64,000 bases of DNA from an uncultured Clostridia bacterium (GCA_944383885.1 CALWRF010000018.1:50190-114189), one strand, 5' to 3'; counted from the first letter of the stretch, positions 17,569-26,249 are shown. The notes: generated from the sequence alone by a model not told the origin. Made by a program: numbers and translations.

Positions 17569-18504
17569 ATGTATAAAGATATTAGAATATTGGAAGTTTG
17601 CCCAAGGGATGGATTTCAAAACGTTAAAACTTTCATACCAACAGATAAAAAAATAGAAATTGCAAAATCGTTAATGGATGCTGGATTTGAAGAAATGGAA
17701 ATGACTTCATTTATTAGTCCTAAATGGATTCCTCAAATGGCTGACAGTGCCGAAGTTGTAAGCGAATTAAGAAAATATCAAAAAGAAAATAAACTAAATA
17801 CTTTTTTCACTGTTCTCGCTCCAAATCCAAAGGGCGTGGAAAACGCTTCTAAGTGCGATATTGACGGTATTACATATCCAATATCCGTAAGCGAACGCCA
17901 TAACAAGGAAAATGTCAACCGTACAAGAGAGCAAAGTTTTAAAGAATTAGAAGAACTTATAAAGAAGTATGATAATCTTCATTTTACTGTTGGACTTGCA
18001 ACAGTTTTTGGCTCACCATACCTTGGTGAAAAGATACAAATAGACGACATTATAAAAATGGCGGTAAAAGCTTTTGAAATAGGGGCTAACAGAGTTGTTG
18101 TATCTGACACAGTTGGAAACGGCAATCCTGATTTTGTTGAAGAAGTACTCGAAACTCTTAAAGACTATGTTGATTTTGACAGGCTTAATATGCATCTGCA
18201 TGATACATTCAGCTTGTCACTTACAAATACATTAATTGGATTAAAACACGGGATAAAAGTTTTTGAAACAGCTGCCGGTGGACTTGGAGGATGCCCGTTT
18301 GCTCCTGGTGCAGCAGGCAATGTAGCTACAGAAGATGTATTAAATTTATTTGACATAATGGGGATTAAAACTACAGTTGAATACAATATCAACGACTTAT
18401 ATAAAGCAATAGGACTGATTAAAAAATATGTTGACGCTCCTATTGTAAGTCATGCTTATAAGTTTTATGAATGCAATAACGCTTTTAGGGCAGAAGCAAA
18501 ATAA
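17569..18504 (+). CDS. HMG-CoA-lyase-like DRE-TIM metalloenzyme
   Basis: The family cleaves 3-hydroxy-3-methylglutaryl-CoA into acetyl-CoA and acetoacetate with a divalent metal. The 311-residue protein shows CPRDGFQN (11-18), with the Arg-Asp catalytic pair, MHLHDTFS with the metal-binding histidines, and the HMG-CoA-lyase signature GGLGGCPFAPGAAGN with the conserved loop cysteine. These three motifs separate it from isopropylmalate synthases. The gap before it holds a small hairpin (TCTGAT/ATCAGA), and AAGGAG lies twelve bases before ATG. As third enzyme of the operon it is the likely carbon-carbon cleavage step. A close analogue of HMG-CoA could be the true substrate. Confidence 0.87.
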   Translation: MYKDIRILEVCPRDGFQNVKTFIPTDKKIEIAKSLMDAGFEEMEMTSFISPKWIPQMADSAEVVSELRKYQKENKLNTFFTVLAPNPKGVENASKCDIDGITYPISVSERHNKENVNRTREQSFKELEELIKKYDNLHFTVGLATVFGSPYLGEKIQIDDIIKMAVKAFEIGANRVVVSDTVGNGNPDFVEEVLETLKDYVDFDRLNMHLHDTFSLSLTNTLIGLKHGIKVFETAAGGLGGCPFAPGAAGNVATEDVLNLFDIMGIKTTVEYNINDLYKAIGLIKKYVDAPIVSHAYKFYECNNAFRAEAK

Positions 18505-18530
18505 AAAGTATTTTAAAGGGGGAATATTAT

Positions 18531-19634
18531 ATGAAAAAAAGCATTTCGTTATTAACTGCTCTTTCTCTGTCAGCTATGATGATTTTAAGCGGTTGTTCAT
18601 CAGGGGCAAGTACTTCTGCCAACGGCAGTTCGTCTTCCAGTGCATCTTCAAGTTCCGGTTCTACATTTACGCATAACTTTACTGTAACAACTCCTCTGGC
18701 TGATACCCACAGTGCCGTAACGGCAATTAATAATGCGTTTGCCGAAATATCAGAAAAAACCGGAGGACGTATAACCGGACAAGTTTTTGCTTCCAGCCAG
18801 CTTGCTTCAGGTCAAATGGCTACTGCTATGGATATGGTTGTAAAAGGCACCATTGATATGCAGTTTGCGGGAAACTCAATTTACGGTTCTTACATTAAAG
18901 ATTATGAGGTTTTAGGTACGCCATTTCTTTTTGAAACCCATGAAGTCGCTGACCAAGTACTTTATAACGATGAAATTTATGACTATTACAGCCAGAAATG
19001 TGAGGAAACAAATCTTCATCTTTTAGGATATATGGAAAACGCATGGATGGTTTATACAAACAGCAAACATGAAGTTAAAGTTCCTTCTGATTTAAAAGGC
19101 TTGAAAATGAGATGCGGCGACGGCGACCTTGTTGAAGCAGCAATGATTGATGCAGGCGCAAGTATTGTATACTTAAGCCTTACAGACCTTTACACATCAT
19201 TACAGCAAGGTGTTGTTGACGGACAGGACAACGGTATTGAAGGCGCTATTTATACAAATAAACTTTATGAAGTTCAAGATTACTTAACAAATATTGAAGT
19301 TACATACAGTCCATTCGTTTTTGTAGTAAACAATGAACTTTGGAAAACTATTCCTGAATCTGACCAGGCAATTATGACAGAAGTTTTTGATAAATATATG
19401 AAAGAACAAGTTGAATATAACAGAAGCTTAATAGCCCCTAACCTTCAGGAAATTATTGATTATGGTGTTAATGTTTATACACCAACAGAAGAAGAAGCTG
19501 AAATCTGGCGGACAGAAATGGGTGCCAAGTCCCCTGCTGTATCTAAAGTTCTTGCTGAAAATTATAATCAGGATTTTGTTGCCATGCTTTTAGATGTAGT
19601 TGAAGAAGCAAATAATGCAACTAAAAACAGCTAA
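18531..19634 (+). CDS. dctP: TRAP transporter substrate-binding lipoprotein (DctP family)
   Basis: A 367-residue extracellular binding protein. A lipoprotein signal peptide ends in LSGC (Cys22), followed by a Ser-rich tether of about 25 residues that holds the protein off the membrane. The mature part has the DctP pattern: the LKGLKMRC segment, whose arginine usually pairs with the ligand carboxylate, and YLSLTDLYTSLQQGVVDGQDNG. It delivers an organic acid to the DctQ/DctM permease. Ligands in this family are mostly carboxylates; its operon partners suggest a dicarboxylate. The ribosome binding site is AAGGGGG. Confidence 0.94.
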   Translation: MKKSISLLTALSLSAMMILSGCSSGASTSANGSSSSSASSSSGSTFTHNFTVTTPLADTHSAVTAINNAFAEISEKTGGRITGQVFASSQLASGQMATAMDMVVKGTIDMQFAGNSIYGSYIKDYEVLGTPFLFETHEVADQVLYNDEIYDYYSQKCEETNLHLLGYMENAWMVYTNSKHEVKVPSDLKGLKMRCGDGDLVEAAMIDAGASIVYLSLTDLYTSLQQGVVDGQDNGIEGAIYTNKLYEVQDYLTNIEVTYSPFVFVVNNELWKTIPESDQAIMTEVFDKYMKEQVEYNRSLIAPNLQEIIDYGVNVYTPTEEEAEIWRTEMGAKSPAVSKVLAENYNQDFVAMLLDVVEEANNATKNS

Positions 19635-19649
19635 TGAATAATTTCATGG

Positions 19650-19679
19650 AGCTAAAGTATCTTTAAAGGTGCTTTAGCT
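19650..19679 (+). promoter_or_regulatory. Intercistronic hairpin after dctP
   Basis: AGCTAAAG (19650-19657) pairs with CTTTAGCT (19672-19679), with a partly self-complementary interior. It has no T-run directly behind it. It lies in the 73-base gap between dctP and dctQ. Such hairpins often protect the upstream message and raise the ratio of binding protein to permease. Confidence 0.5.
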
Positions 19680-19707
19680 TCATATATGATAATAAGGGAG
19701 GGATAAT

Positions 19708-20244
19708 ATGCAAAAAAAAGACAATAAAGATAGAATGCTTCCTGAAGAATACTTTGTAGCTATAATTATATCAATAATGCTGTTCTTATGCTTTTTTAAT
19801 GTAATTACTCGCTATTTTTTCAGTAAAACTATATTAATAGCAGACGCATTATTAAGCAATATGTTTCCTTGGGTAACATTTATTGGAGCTGCAGTAACAT
19901 GCTATTACAGCAAAAATACAGCTTTTACACTTCTTGCAGACGCTCTGCCGCAAAAATATCAGAAATTTGTTGACTTTTTCACCTTTTTAACTTCATTAAT
20001 TTTATTCGGGTTCCTTTTCTATTTTGGCTGCGTAAAGGTAAAAAGCTATATAGACTACAATACTGTTATACCTTCTATGAAAAACGCGCCAAGATGGATT
20101 TTCTCTCTTTGTCTTCCTATAGGTTCAGCCTGCTGCCTTTTCCGCTCATTTCAGGTGTTTTTAATGGCTATAAAAGGAAAAAGCAAACCTGAAGAAACAG
20201 ATGTTGAACCTGTTGTTTCAGAAAACGAGGCAAAAGCTAAATAA
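19708..20244 (+). CDS. dctQ: TRAP transporter small permease (DctQ family)
   Basis: A 178-residue protein with four predicted membrane helices (about 15-35, 52-70, 90-112 and 130-150) and a charged C-terminal tail. The family pattern FFNVITRYFF follows the first helix, and MFPWVTFIGAA lies in the second. It stabilises the large DctM subunit. It follows dctP by 73 bases and precedes dctM by 15. The ribosome binding site is AGGGAGG. Confidence 0.9.
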   Translation: MQKKDNKDRMLPEEYFVAIIISIMLFLCFFNVITRYFFSKTILIADALLSNMFPWVTFIGAAVTCYYSKNTAFTLLADALPQKYQKFVDFFTFLTSLILFGFLFYFGCVKVKSYIDYNTVIPSMKNAPRWIFSLCLPIGSACCLFRSFQVFLMAIKGKSKPEETDVEPVVSENEAKAK

Positions 20245-20259
20245 CGGAGGTGAAACTTT

Positions 20260-21552
20260 ATGAGTAGCACAACTACAGGCATTATGCTTTTAGGTATATT
20301 TTTTATACTGCTTATACTTAGAACACCTATTTCATTTTCATTAAGTCTTGCAACTATTATAACCCTTGTCATTTCCGGCTTTGCGCCTGAAATGTTTGCA
20401 GATATAATGGAATCCGCAGTTACATCAACTACACTTTTAGCTATTCCATTTTTTATAATAGCAGGCAATATAATGGATAAGTCTGGTATATCCAAAAGAA
20501 TAGTTAATTTTGCAGAACTATTAATAGGCGACATTCCAGGCGGTCTTGGAATTATATCTGTAATAATAACCGTATTTTGGGGCGCTATTTCCGGTTCAGG
20601 TCCTGCAACGGTAGTAGCGCTTGGACCTGTTCTTATTCCGCTTATGGTAAATGCCGGATATAATGTAGCCTTTGCAGCAGCTATTGTTGCAGCCGGCAGC
20701 GGTATTGCCATTATTATTCCACCAAGCATTACGTTTATAGTTTATGGTGTTGTTGTTGATGGTGTTTCAGTGGGAAGGCTTTTTGCTGCAGGCATACTTC
20801 CTGGAATATTAATGGGATTCTGTTTTTCAGTATATGTATTCCTTTACTCAATAAAGCATGGATATAGAGGAAGAAAACGCGGAACTCTAAAAGAAATTTC
20901 CAAAGCTTTTATAGGCTGTTTCTGGGGGATATTATCACCAGTTATAATACTCGGTGGTATTTACGGAGGTATATTTACTCCAACTGAGGCAGCGGCTGTG
21001 GCAGCTGTTTACAGCTTATTAATCGGTATTTTTGCTTATAAAGAACTTAAAATAAAAGAACTGCCAAAAATAATGGCTGACAGCGGTTCAAATACCGCTA
21101 TGATACTTCTTATAACAGCGGGAGCGGCTGTTATGAGCTGGCTCATTACAACAAGAGGTATAGCAACTGTAGTAACAGAATTGCTTCTTGGCATATCATC
21201 AAATCCTATGGTAATAATATTGATGATTTTTGTAGTATTGTTAATTGCTGGTTTCTTCTTAGACGGCATATCAATTGTATACCTTTTCTGTCCGCTTCTT
21301 ATACCGGCTGTAACGGCTCTCGGCTACGACAAAACTTGGTTTGGAGTTATAATGATTATGGCAATTTCAATAGGAATGATTACTCCTCCTGTAGCATGTA
21401 ACCTCTACCCTGCTGCCCAGCTTGCGAACGTACCGCTTCATTCAATAAGCAAACAGGTAGTAGGCTTAGTTATAAGCGGTATAATAGCAACACTCATAGT
21501 AATATTTATGCCTCAGATAGCATTAATAATACCTAATGCCATGAACCTTTAA
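20260..21552 (+). CDS. dctM: TRAP transporter large permease (DctM family)
   Basis: A 430-residue protein with eleven to twelve membrane helices. It is the sodium- or proton-driven transport subunit. Typical DctM segments are AIPFFIIAGNIMDKSGIS, ISGSGPATVVALGPVLIPLM, IVAAGSGIAIIIPPSI and GIYGGIFTPTEAAAVAAVYS. It is the last gene of the sigma-54 operon, which ends at the shared terminator 21576-21624. Confidence 0.95.
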   Translation: MSSTTTGIMLLGIFFILLILRTPISFSLSLATIITLVISGFAPEMFADIMESAVTSTTLLAIPFFIIAGNIMDKSGISKRIVNFAELLIGDIPGGLGIISVIITVFWGAISGSGPATVVALGPVLIPLMVNAGYNVAFAAAIVAAGSGIAIIIPPSITFIVYGVVVDGVSVGRLFAAGILPGILMGFCFSVYVFLYSIKHGYRGRKRGTLKEISKAFIGCFWGILSPVIILGGIYGGIFTPTEAAAVAAVYSLLIGIFAYKELKIKELPKIMADSGSNTAMILLITAGAAVMSWLITTRGIATVVTELLLGISSNPMVIILMIFVVLLIAGFFLDGISIVYLFCPLLIPAVTALGYDKTWFGVIMIMAISIGMITPPVACNLYPAAQLANVPLHSISKQVVGLVISGIIATLIVIFMPQIALIIPNAMNL

Positions 21553-21575
21553 TAAACTTAGACCCCCTTTAAAAC

Positions 21576-21624
21576 AAAAGACCTCCTGAAATTGCTGCTT
21601 AAACAATTAATAAGGAGGTCTTTT
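21576..21624. terminator. Bidirectional terminator between dctM and wecB
   Basis: AAAAGACCTCCT (21576-21587) pairs perfectly with AGGAGGTCTTTT (21613-21624) around a 25-base loop. Runs of T follow on the plus strand, and the A-rich left flank gives T on the minus strand. It serves the convergent dctM and wecB transcripts. Confidence 0.8.
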
Positions 21625-21645
21625 AATGTTTTCAATTTATAATAA

Positions 21646-22743
21646 TTACAATTCTTTCTCCAGTATATCCGCAATCCTTTTGCAGGCAAAGCCATCACCG
21701 TAAGGATTTGACGCCTTGCTCATTTTATCGTATTCTTCCTTGCTTGTAAGAAGCTTTTTAAACTCATTATATATAGTTTCCTCATTAGTACCCACAAGTT
21801 TAAGTGTTCTAGCCTTAACTCCTTCCGGTCTTTCGGTTGTATCACGCATTACAAGGACAGGCTTTCCAAGAGATGGCGCTTCTTCCTGTATTCCGCCGCT
21901 GTCTGTAAGTATAAGATAGCTTCTTGAAAGGAAGTTATGGAAATCAAGAACATCAAGCGGCTCTATAATTCGTATTCTCTCATCGTCGCCTAATTCCTCA
22001 TCTGCCGCTTTTCTAACAACAGGATTCATGTGTATTGGATATATAACTTTTATGTCTGGCGTTTCATCTACAATACGGCGTATTGCTCTGAACATGTGGT
22101 GCATTGGCTCGCCTAAATTTTCACGTCTGTGAGCTGTAAGCATTATAAGCCGGCTGCCTTCTGCCCATTTTAAATGCTCATTTTCATAATCATCTCGCAC
22201 AGTTGTTTTAAGGGCGTCTATTGCTGTATTGCCTGTTACAAAAATCGTATTCTCTTTTTTGCCCTCTCTTAAAAGATTGCCTTTGGAAACTTCTGTAGGC
22301 GCAAAATTAAACCTTGCCATTATTCCAACAGCCTGACGGTTAAACTCTTCAGGATACGGTGAATAAATGTTGTATGTTCTAAGACCTGCCTCTACGTGAC
22401 CAACAGGTATTTGGAGATAAAAACATGCTAAGGCAGTTGTAAAAGTAGTAGTTGTGTCCCCATGAACAAGCACTACATCCGGCTTTTCTTTTTCAAGAAC
22501 TTCTTTTATACTGTTTAAAATATTTGTTGTAACATCAAAAAGCGTCTGTTTGTCCTTCATTATAGATAAATCATACTCCGGTTCCACATTAAAGGCTTTT
22601 AAAACCTGGTCAAGCATCTGCCTGTGCTGACCTGTAACACAAACAACTGTCTTAAAACTTTTCCTTGACTTTAATTCATTTACAAGCGGGCACATTTTAA
22701 TTGCTTCCGGTCGTGTGCCAAATACAACCATTACTTTTTTCAT
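21646..22743 (-). CDS. wecB: UDP-N-acetylglucosamine 2-epimerase (non-hydrolysing)
   Basis: It interconverts UDP-GlcNAc and UDP-ManNAc, a precursor of wall teichoic acid linkage units and surface glycans. The 365-residue protein begins MKKVMVVFGTRPEAIKMCPL. It has HVEAGLRTYNIYSPYPEEFNR and LTDSGGIQEEAPSLGKPVLVMRDTTERPEG, all family hallmarks. ATG 22743 is chosen since AAGGAG lies seven bases upstream; an in-frame start seven codons earlier has no ribosome binding site. It is monocistronic, with a terminator on each side. Confidence 0.96.
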   Translation of the reverse strand: MKKVMVVFGTRPEAIKMCPLVNELKSRKSFKTVVCVTGQHRQMLDQVLKAFNVEPEYDLSIMKDKQTLFDVTTNILNSIKEVLEKEKPDVVLVHGDTTTTFTTALACFYLQIPVGHVEAGLRTYNIYSPYPEEFNRQAVGIMARFNFAPTEVSKGNLLREGKKENTIFVTGNTAIDALKTTVRDDYENEHLKWAEGSRLIMLTAHRRENLGEPMHHMFRAIRRIVDETPDIKVIYPIHMNPVVRKAADEELGDDERIRIIEPLDVLDFHNFLSRSYLILTDSGGIQEEAPSLGKPVLVMRDTTERPEGVKARTLKLVGTNEETIYNEFKKLLTSKEEYDKMSKASNPYGDGFACKRIADILEKEL

Positions 22744-22827
22744 AAAACTGCTCCTTATATACAAATAAAGTGTAAATTTAGTTTATTATTATAATTTTAA
22801 TATTTAAGCTGAATGCAATTATATTCT

Positions 22828-22855
22828 GGAAAAAACGGCTCCTTACGGAGCCGTT
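22828..22855 (-). terminator. Rho-independent terminator of the DUF1858 gene
   Basis: AACGGCTCC (22834-22842) pairs with GGAGCCGTT (22847-22855) around a TTAC loop. On the minus strand the stem is followed by a run of six T. It lies five bases after the stop codon. Confidence 0.85.
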
Positions 22856-22859
22856 ATCA

Positions 22860-23072
22860 TTACTCTGCTTCTTTAGCAAGAAACTCGTTTATAGCGCTTA
22901 CAAGCTTATTGGCATCCATTCCGTGTACAATGCTTGCTTCTTCAAGAGTTTCACCAGCTGATGAAGGGCAGCCTACACAATGCATGCCTGCCTGCATAAG
23001 AAGAACGGCAATACGTCTGTCAATCATAAGCAAATCGCCGATTTTTGTATCTTTTGTAACTGTTACAGCCAT
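22860..23072 (-). CDS. DUF1858 redox-disulfide domain protein
   Basis: A 70-residue protein that is entirely one DUF1858 domain, the small domain often found alone or next to hybrid-cluster and nitroreductase-type proteins in anaerobes. The CVGCPSS segment (the CxxC pair) follows the GMH turn. The family is annotated as a probable redox-active disulfide, but no reaction is established. ATG 23072 has AGGAGG eight bases upstream. The gene is monocistronic, divergent from the cyclase-family gene at 23162. Confidence 0.85.
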   Translation of the reverse strand: MAVTVTKDTKIGDLLMIDRRIAVLLMQAGMHCVGCPSSAGETLEEASIVHGMDANKLVSAINEFLAKEAE

Positions 23073-23161
23073 TATTAAACCCTCCTTGTAAATTATATAA
23101 AAGTAGTATAACATACTTTGTATAAAAATATCAAATTTATTGCTGAAAAAAGGGGTTAAAT

Positions 23162-23746
23162 ATGCTTATAGATATTACAACCGCTCTAAACCAAAACACA
23201 AAAGTCTATCCCGGTGACCCGGAGTTTAAACTTAAACGGCTATTTACTGTTGAAAAAGACGGCTTCAATCTCTGCGGTCTTTCTTTGGGCACGCATACCG
23301 GAACACATGTAGACGCTCCCCTTCACTTTTTTGCCTCCAAAGAAAGTATTGCCGATTTAAGCTTAAAGTATTTAATAACAAATGCCGTTGTTGCTGATGT
23401 GTCCGGTTTAAATTCCATAGACGAAAAATTTATTTCCTGCCTTAATTTAAACGGCATAAATTCAATTTTATTTAAAACCGGAGGCAAAGATATCTATTTA
23501 TCTAAATCCGGCGCACAATATATAGCAAGTAAAGGAATGCTTATAACAGCAACTGAATGTTTGGATATCGAAGACGATACGGCAAATGATTATTTTGTGC
23601 ATAAAACATTGCTTTCAAACAATGTACTTATTGTAGAAAACATTGATTTAAGCCATGTAAAGCCCGGAAATTACAAATTTTACTGTTTTCCGCTTAAAAT
23701 AGAAAACGGCGACGGCAGCCCTGTAAGAGCAGTTTTGGAGCTGTAA
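23162..23746 (+). CDS. Cyclase-family metal hydrolase (kynurenine formamidase-like)
   Basis: A 194-residue protein with the cyclase-family metal motif HTGTHVDAPLHF: His45, His49, Asp51 and His55 are the expected zinc or manganese ligands. The opening (LIDITTALNQNTKVYPGDPEF) is also standard for the family. Members hydrolyse N-formylkynurenine, isatin and similar amides. With no tryptophan-catabolism gene nearby, the substrate is unknown. It is slightly short compared with KynB (about 208). Confidence 0.85.
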   Translation: MLIDITTALNQNTKVYPGDPEFKLKRLFTVEKDGFNLCGLSLGTHTGTHVDAPLHFFASKESIADLSLKYLITNAVVADVSGLNSIDEKFISCLNLNGINSILFKTGGKDIYLSKSGAQYIASKGMLITATECLDIEDDTANDYFVHKTLLSNNVLIVENIDLSHVKPGNYKFYCFPLKIENGDGSPVRAVLEL

Positions 23747-23856
23747 ATATTTTCGCTGTAAAATCACTATAAATTCAAATTAAGCTCATACCGTTTTCAC
23801 ACTTGTGCCCTATACTCTCATTGTAACAAAAAAACAATGAAAGAAAGGATGATTAA

Positions 23857-24519
23857 ATGAAAAGAAAAATACTTACTGTACTGTCAGTAACAGCAGCTTT
23901 GTCTTTAAGCAGCGTATGCGTTATGGCGCAGACAACAAGCGGGCAGATAATTGAGGAAACAAGTGAGCAAACAAACGAGGAAGAAACTGACACAGCAGAA
24001 CAAATATCATCTGCCCAAGAACGGAATGAAAATATGGAATTTGATAAAAATATATTAATGGGAACTGTTTTATCCTGCAATGATGAAACAATAACAATTC
24101 AAACCTCACCGGGACACAGAGGCGGAGGACGGTTTGAAAAGCCTTCAGACAAAGAATATGCCGATGGAGATTTAAAAGCACCGCCGCAAAACAATGACGA
24201 AATGCCGTCTTTACCTCCTGATACAGACCAAGACCAATTAACCCAAACCCCGCCTGAAAAACCCGATGACGGGCAGGAGCCTAAGTTTGAAGAAAAAACT
24301 GTTCTAATAACTGATTCTACATTAATCTATACTCAGGAAGGCGATACACAAACCCAAGCTCAATTAAGCGATATATCAGAAGGAATGATGATTAAAGTAG
24401 AAATTGCAGAAAGCTCCGACATTCAAAGCGAACAAATTACAGCTCAAAGCGTAACTGTTTCCGAAAGAAAAGAGCGTCCTGAAATGCCATCAAATACACA
24501 AATTAACGGGCAACAATAG
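23857..24519 (+). CDS. Secreted protein of unknown function (DUF5666-like fold possible)
   Basis: A 220-residue protein with a clear signal peptide (MKRKILTVLSVTAALSLSSV, cleavage likely after VMA at 23-24). The mature part has a Glu/Thr/Gln-rich linker and then MGTVLSCNDETITIQTSPG, a short beta-strand pattern. A Pro/Asp-rich disordered insert of about 50 residues follows, then KTVLITDSTLIYTQ and GMMIKVEIAESSDI. The split beta pattern resembles DUF5666-type OB-fold domains, but I cannot confirm that. It is monocistronic, after an AGAAAGG ribosome binding site. Confidence 0.7.
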   Translation: MKRKILTVLSVTAALSLSSVCVMAQTTSGQIIEETSEQTNEEETDTAEQISSAQERNENMEFDKNILMGTVLSCNDETITIQTSPGHRGGGRFEKPSDKEYADGDLKAPPQNNDEMPSLPPDTDQDQLTQTPPEKPDDGQEPKFEEKTVLITDSTLIYTQEGDTQTQAQLSDISEGMMIKVEIAESSDIQSEQITAQSVTVSERKERPEMPSNTQINGQQ

Positions 24520-24650
24520 CAAACATACTATAAATAAGAATGAATATTAAAAACTAATAAATTAATTTAGCCAATTTCTTTCTGCTTATTTTAAAACTAT
24601 ATAAACTATTCAATAATATCTATAATATCAATACTATTGAAAACTTTAAC

Positions 24651-24689
24651 TAAAAAACGCTCCACTGTGCTTTTAGCATCTGGAGCGTT
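24651..24689 (-). terminator. Terminator of the Nudix-ROK-carbonic anhydrase operon
   Basis: AACGCTCCA (24656-24664) pairs with TGGAGCGTT (24681-24689), with a small inner TGCT/AGCA stem. On the minus strand six T follow the stem. It lies 38 bases after the carbonic anhydrase stop. Confidence 0.8.
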
Positions 24690-24726
24690 CATTGTGTTTA
24701 TATATAAAAATACAGTTTTAAAATTC

Positions 24727-25272
24727 TCAGCAGTCTATTGGGTTGAGTTTTCCCGTTTCAGTATTAATTACAAATCCGCGGATTACAACATCTTTAGGCA
24801 TAAGCGGATGGTTTTTAAGTATGTCAACTGTTTCTTTAACAGAGCCTTCAACAGTATCAAAACCACCGAGCCATTTTTCAAAATCAATACCGCAGTAACG
24901 CATCATATCTATATGGTCTTGTGAAACGCCTCTTTTTAAAAGGTGCTCTATCATCATTTTAGCATTAATACCGGCTACACCGCAGTCGGTATGACCTATA
25001 ACCATAACCTCTTCAACCCCAAGCTCTACAATACCTATAAGAAGGCTCCTTACAACACTTCCAAAAGGGTTTGTAACCATTCCGCCGGCATTTTTAATCA
25101 TTTTTACATCACCGTTTTTAATGCCCAATGCAGCTGGTATAAGCTCTACAAGCCTTGTATCCATACAAGTTAAAATAGCAATTTTTTTATCAGGGTATTT
25201 GCTTGTCTGAAAATTTTTGTATTCTCCGCTCTCCACAAATTTCTCGTTATATTTCAAAAGCTCGTCTATCAC
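24727..25272 (-). CDS. Beta-class carbonic anhydrase
   Basis: It hydrates CO2 to bicarbonate. The 181-residue protein has the type zinc ligands Cys36, His94 and Cys97, plus the Asp38/Arg40 dyad in CMDTR. GHTDCGV is the second half of the site. GTG 25272 is chosen: AAAGGAGG lies ten bases upstream and the GTG overlaps the stop of the ROK kinase as GTGA, a standard coupling arrangement. The ATG at 25308 lies before that ribosome binding site. It may supply bicarbonate for carboxylases or buffer pH; the reason for its link to a sugar kinase is unknown. Confidence 0.9.
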   Translation of the reverse strand: MIDELLKYNEKFVESGEYKNFQTSKYPDKKIAILTCMDTRLVELIPAALGIKNGDVKMIKNAGGMVTNPFGSVVRSLLIGIVELGVEEVMVIGHTDCGVAGINAKMMIEHLLKRGVSQDHIDMMRYCGIDFEKWLGGFDTVEGSVKETVDILKNHPLMPKDVVIRGFVINTETGKLNPIDC

Positions 25273-26249
25273 TTTTTCCAATCCTCCTTTTGCATTACAT
25301 ATTCGCAAGCGCCGTATATTCCGGCGTCATTTCCCAAAACAGCCGGCAGAATTTCTGTTTCCGACTCAGTATTAAAAGAATATAAATCAAAGTATTCTTT
25401 AACAGGCTTTAAAATAACATCTCCGGCATTTGAAACACCGCCGCCAATTACAAAAACATCAGGGTCAAAAGCTCCAGCCATATAGCTTAATCCAAGACCG
25501 ATATATTTCCCGGCTGTATCAAAAGCCGCTGTACACAGCTCGTCGCCTTTTTGCGCGCACTGCGCCATATCCTTAACAGTAAAATTACTAATATCATTAA
25601 GAAGCGAGCTGCTGTAATTTTTTAAATTTTCTTTGGCATAATTTAATATTCCTCGTGCTGAAGCGTACTGTTCAAGGCAGCCGCATTTTCCGCATGTGCA
25701 TTTTTCAGTTTCATTTATGTTAACTTTAAAGTGCCCTATTTCCCCTGCGTTTCCTCTGCTGCCGGATAATACTTTGCCGTTATAAATAACAGCTCCGCCA
25801 ATTCCAGTGCCTATAGTTGCCATTACTATATTTTTATATTTCCTGCCGCTGCCGTAAACGGCTTCGCCAAGTCCTGCCGCGTCGGCATCGTTAAGTACAG
25901 CGCATTTAACACCCGTTATATTTTGCAGCTCTTCTGCCGCTTTTTTATATCCCCAGCCTAAATTAACACAGCCGCGGACAAGACCGTACTTATCCACCGG
26001 ACCGGGAACGCAAAGACCTATGCCATAAACTGAATTTTTATCTATTCCTTTTTCTTTGGCTTTTTTTTCGGTTTCTTCTGCTATCTGGCTTATTACTTTT
26101 TCACCGTTTGATGTTTTATTTGTTTTTACGCTCCATTTTCCAATTAATGTTCTTTCTAACTCTTTTTCTAACTCTTTTTCTAACCTAAAAAGCCCGAATT
26201 TTATTTCTGTTCCGCCTAAATCCACGCCAAAAACATATTCTTTTGCCAT
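25269..26249 (-). CDS. ROK-family sugar kinase (glucokinase-like)
   Basis: A 326-residue ROK protein with the phosphate-binding motif DLGGTEIKFG (9-18), the ATP/sugar segments GIGLCVPGPVD and GTGIGGAVI, the GEIGHFKV histidine and the zinc motif CTCGKCGCLEQYAS. These make it a kinase and not a ROK repressor, as it has no helix-turn-helix. ATG 26249 shares one base with the Nudix stop (TAATG), with GAGGAG eight bases upstream. Residues about 22-33 are an acidic-basic repeat (LEKELEKELER) not usual in the family; see the DNA repeat at 26151-26184. The likely substrate is glucose or a related hexose. Confidence 0.9.
   Translation of the reverse strand: MAKEYVFGVDLGGTEIKFGLFRLEKELEKELERTLIGKWSVKTNKTSNGEKVISQIAEETEKKAKEKGIDKNSVYGIGLCVPGPVDKYGLVRGCVNLGWGYKKAAEELQNITGVKCAVLNDADAAGLGEAVYGSGRKYKNIVMATIGTGIGGAVIYNGKVLSGSRGNAGEIGHFKVNINETEKCTCGKCGCLEQYASARGILNYAKENLKNYSSSLLNDISNFTVKDMAQCAQKGDELCTAAFDTAGKYIGLGLSYMAGAFDPDVFVIGGGVSNAGDVILKPVKEYFDLYSFNTESETEILPAVLGNDAGIYGACEYVMQKEDWKK
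26151..26184 (-). repeat. 12-bp tandem repeat inside the ROK kinase gene
   Basis: TCTTTTTCTAAC occurs twice without error (26161-26172, 26173-26184), with a shortened third copy at 26151-26160. It encodes LEKE units in the minus-strand kinase. Because the unit is a multiple of three, copy-number change would alter protein length but not frame. Confidence 0.75.

Noticed and set aside
20151..20729. A 192-codon minus-strand frame over dctQ and dctM
   Set aside because: It overlaps two well-supported TRAP genes on the other strand and has no ribosome binding site; the composition is that of an antisense shadow.
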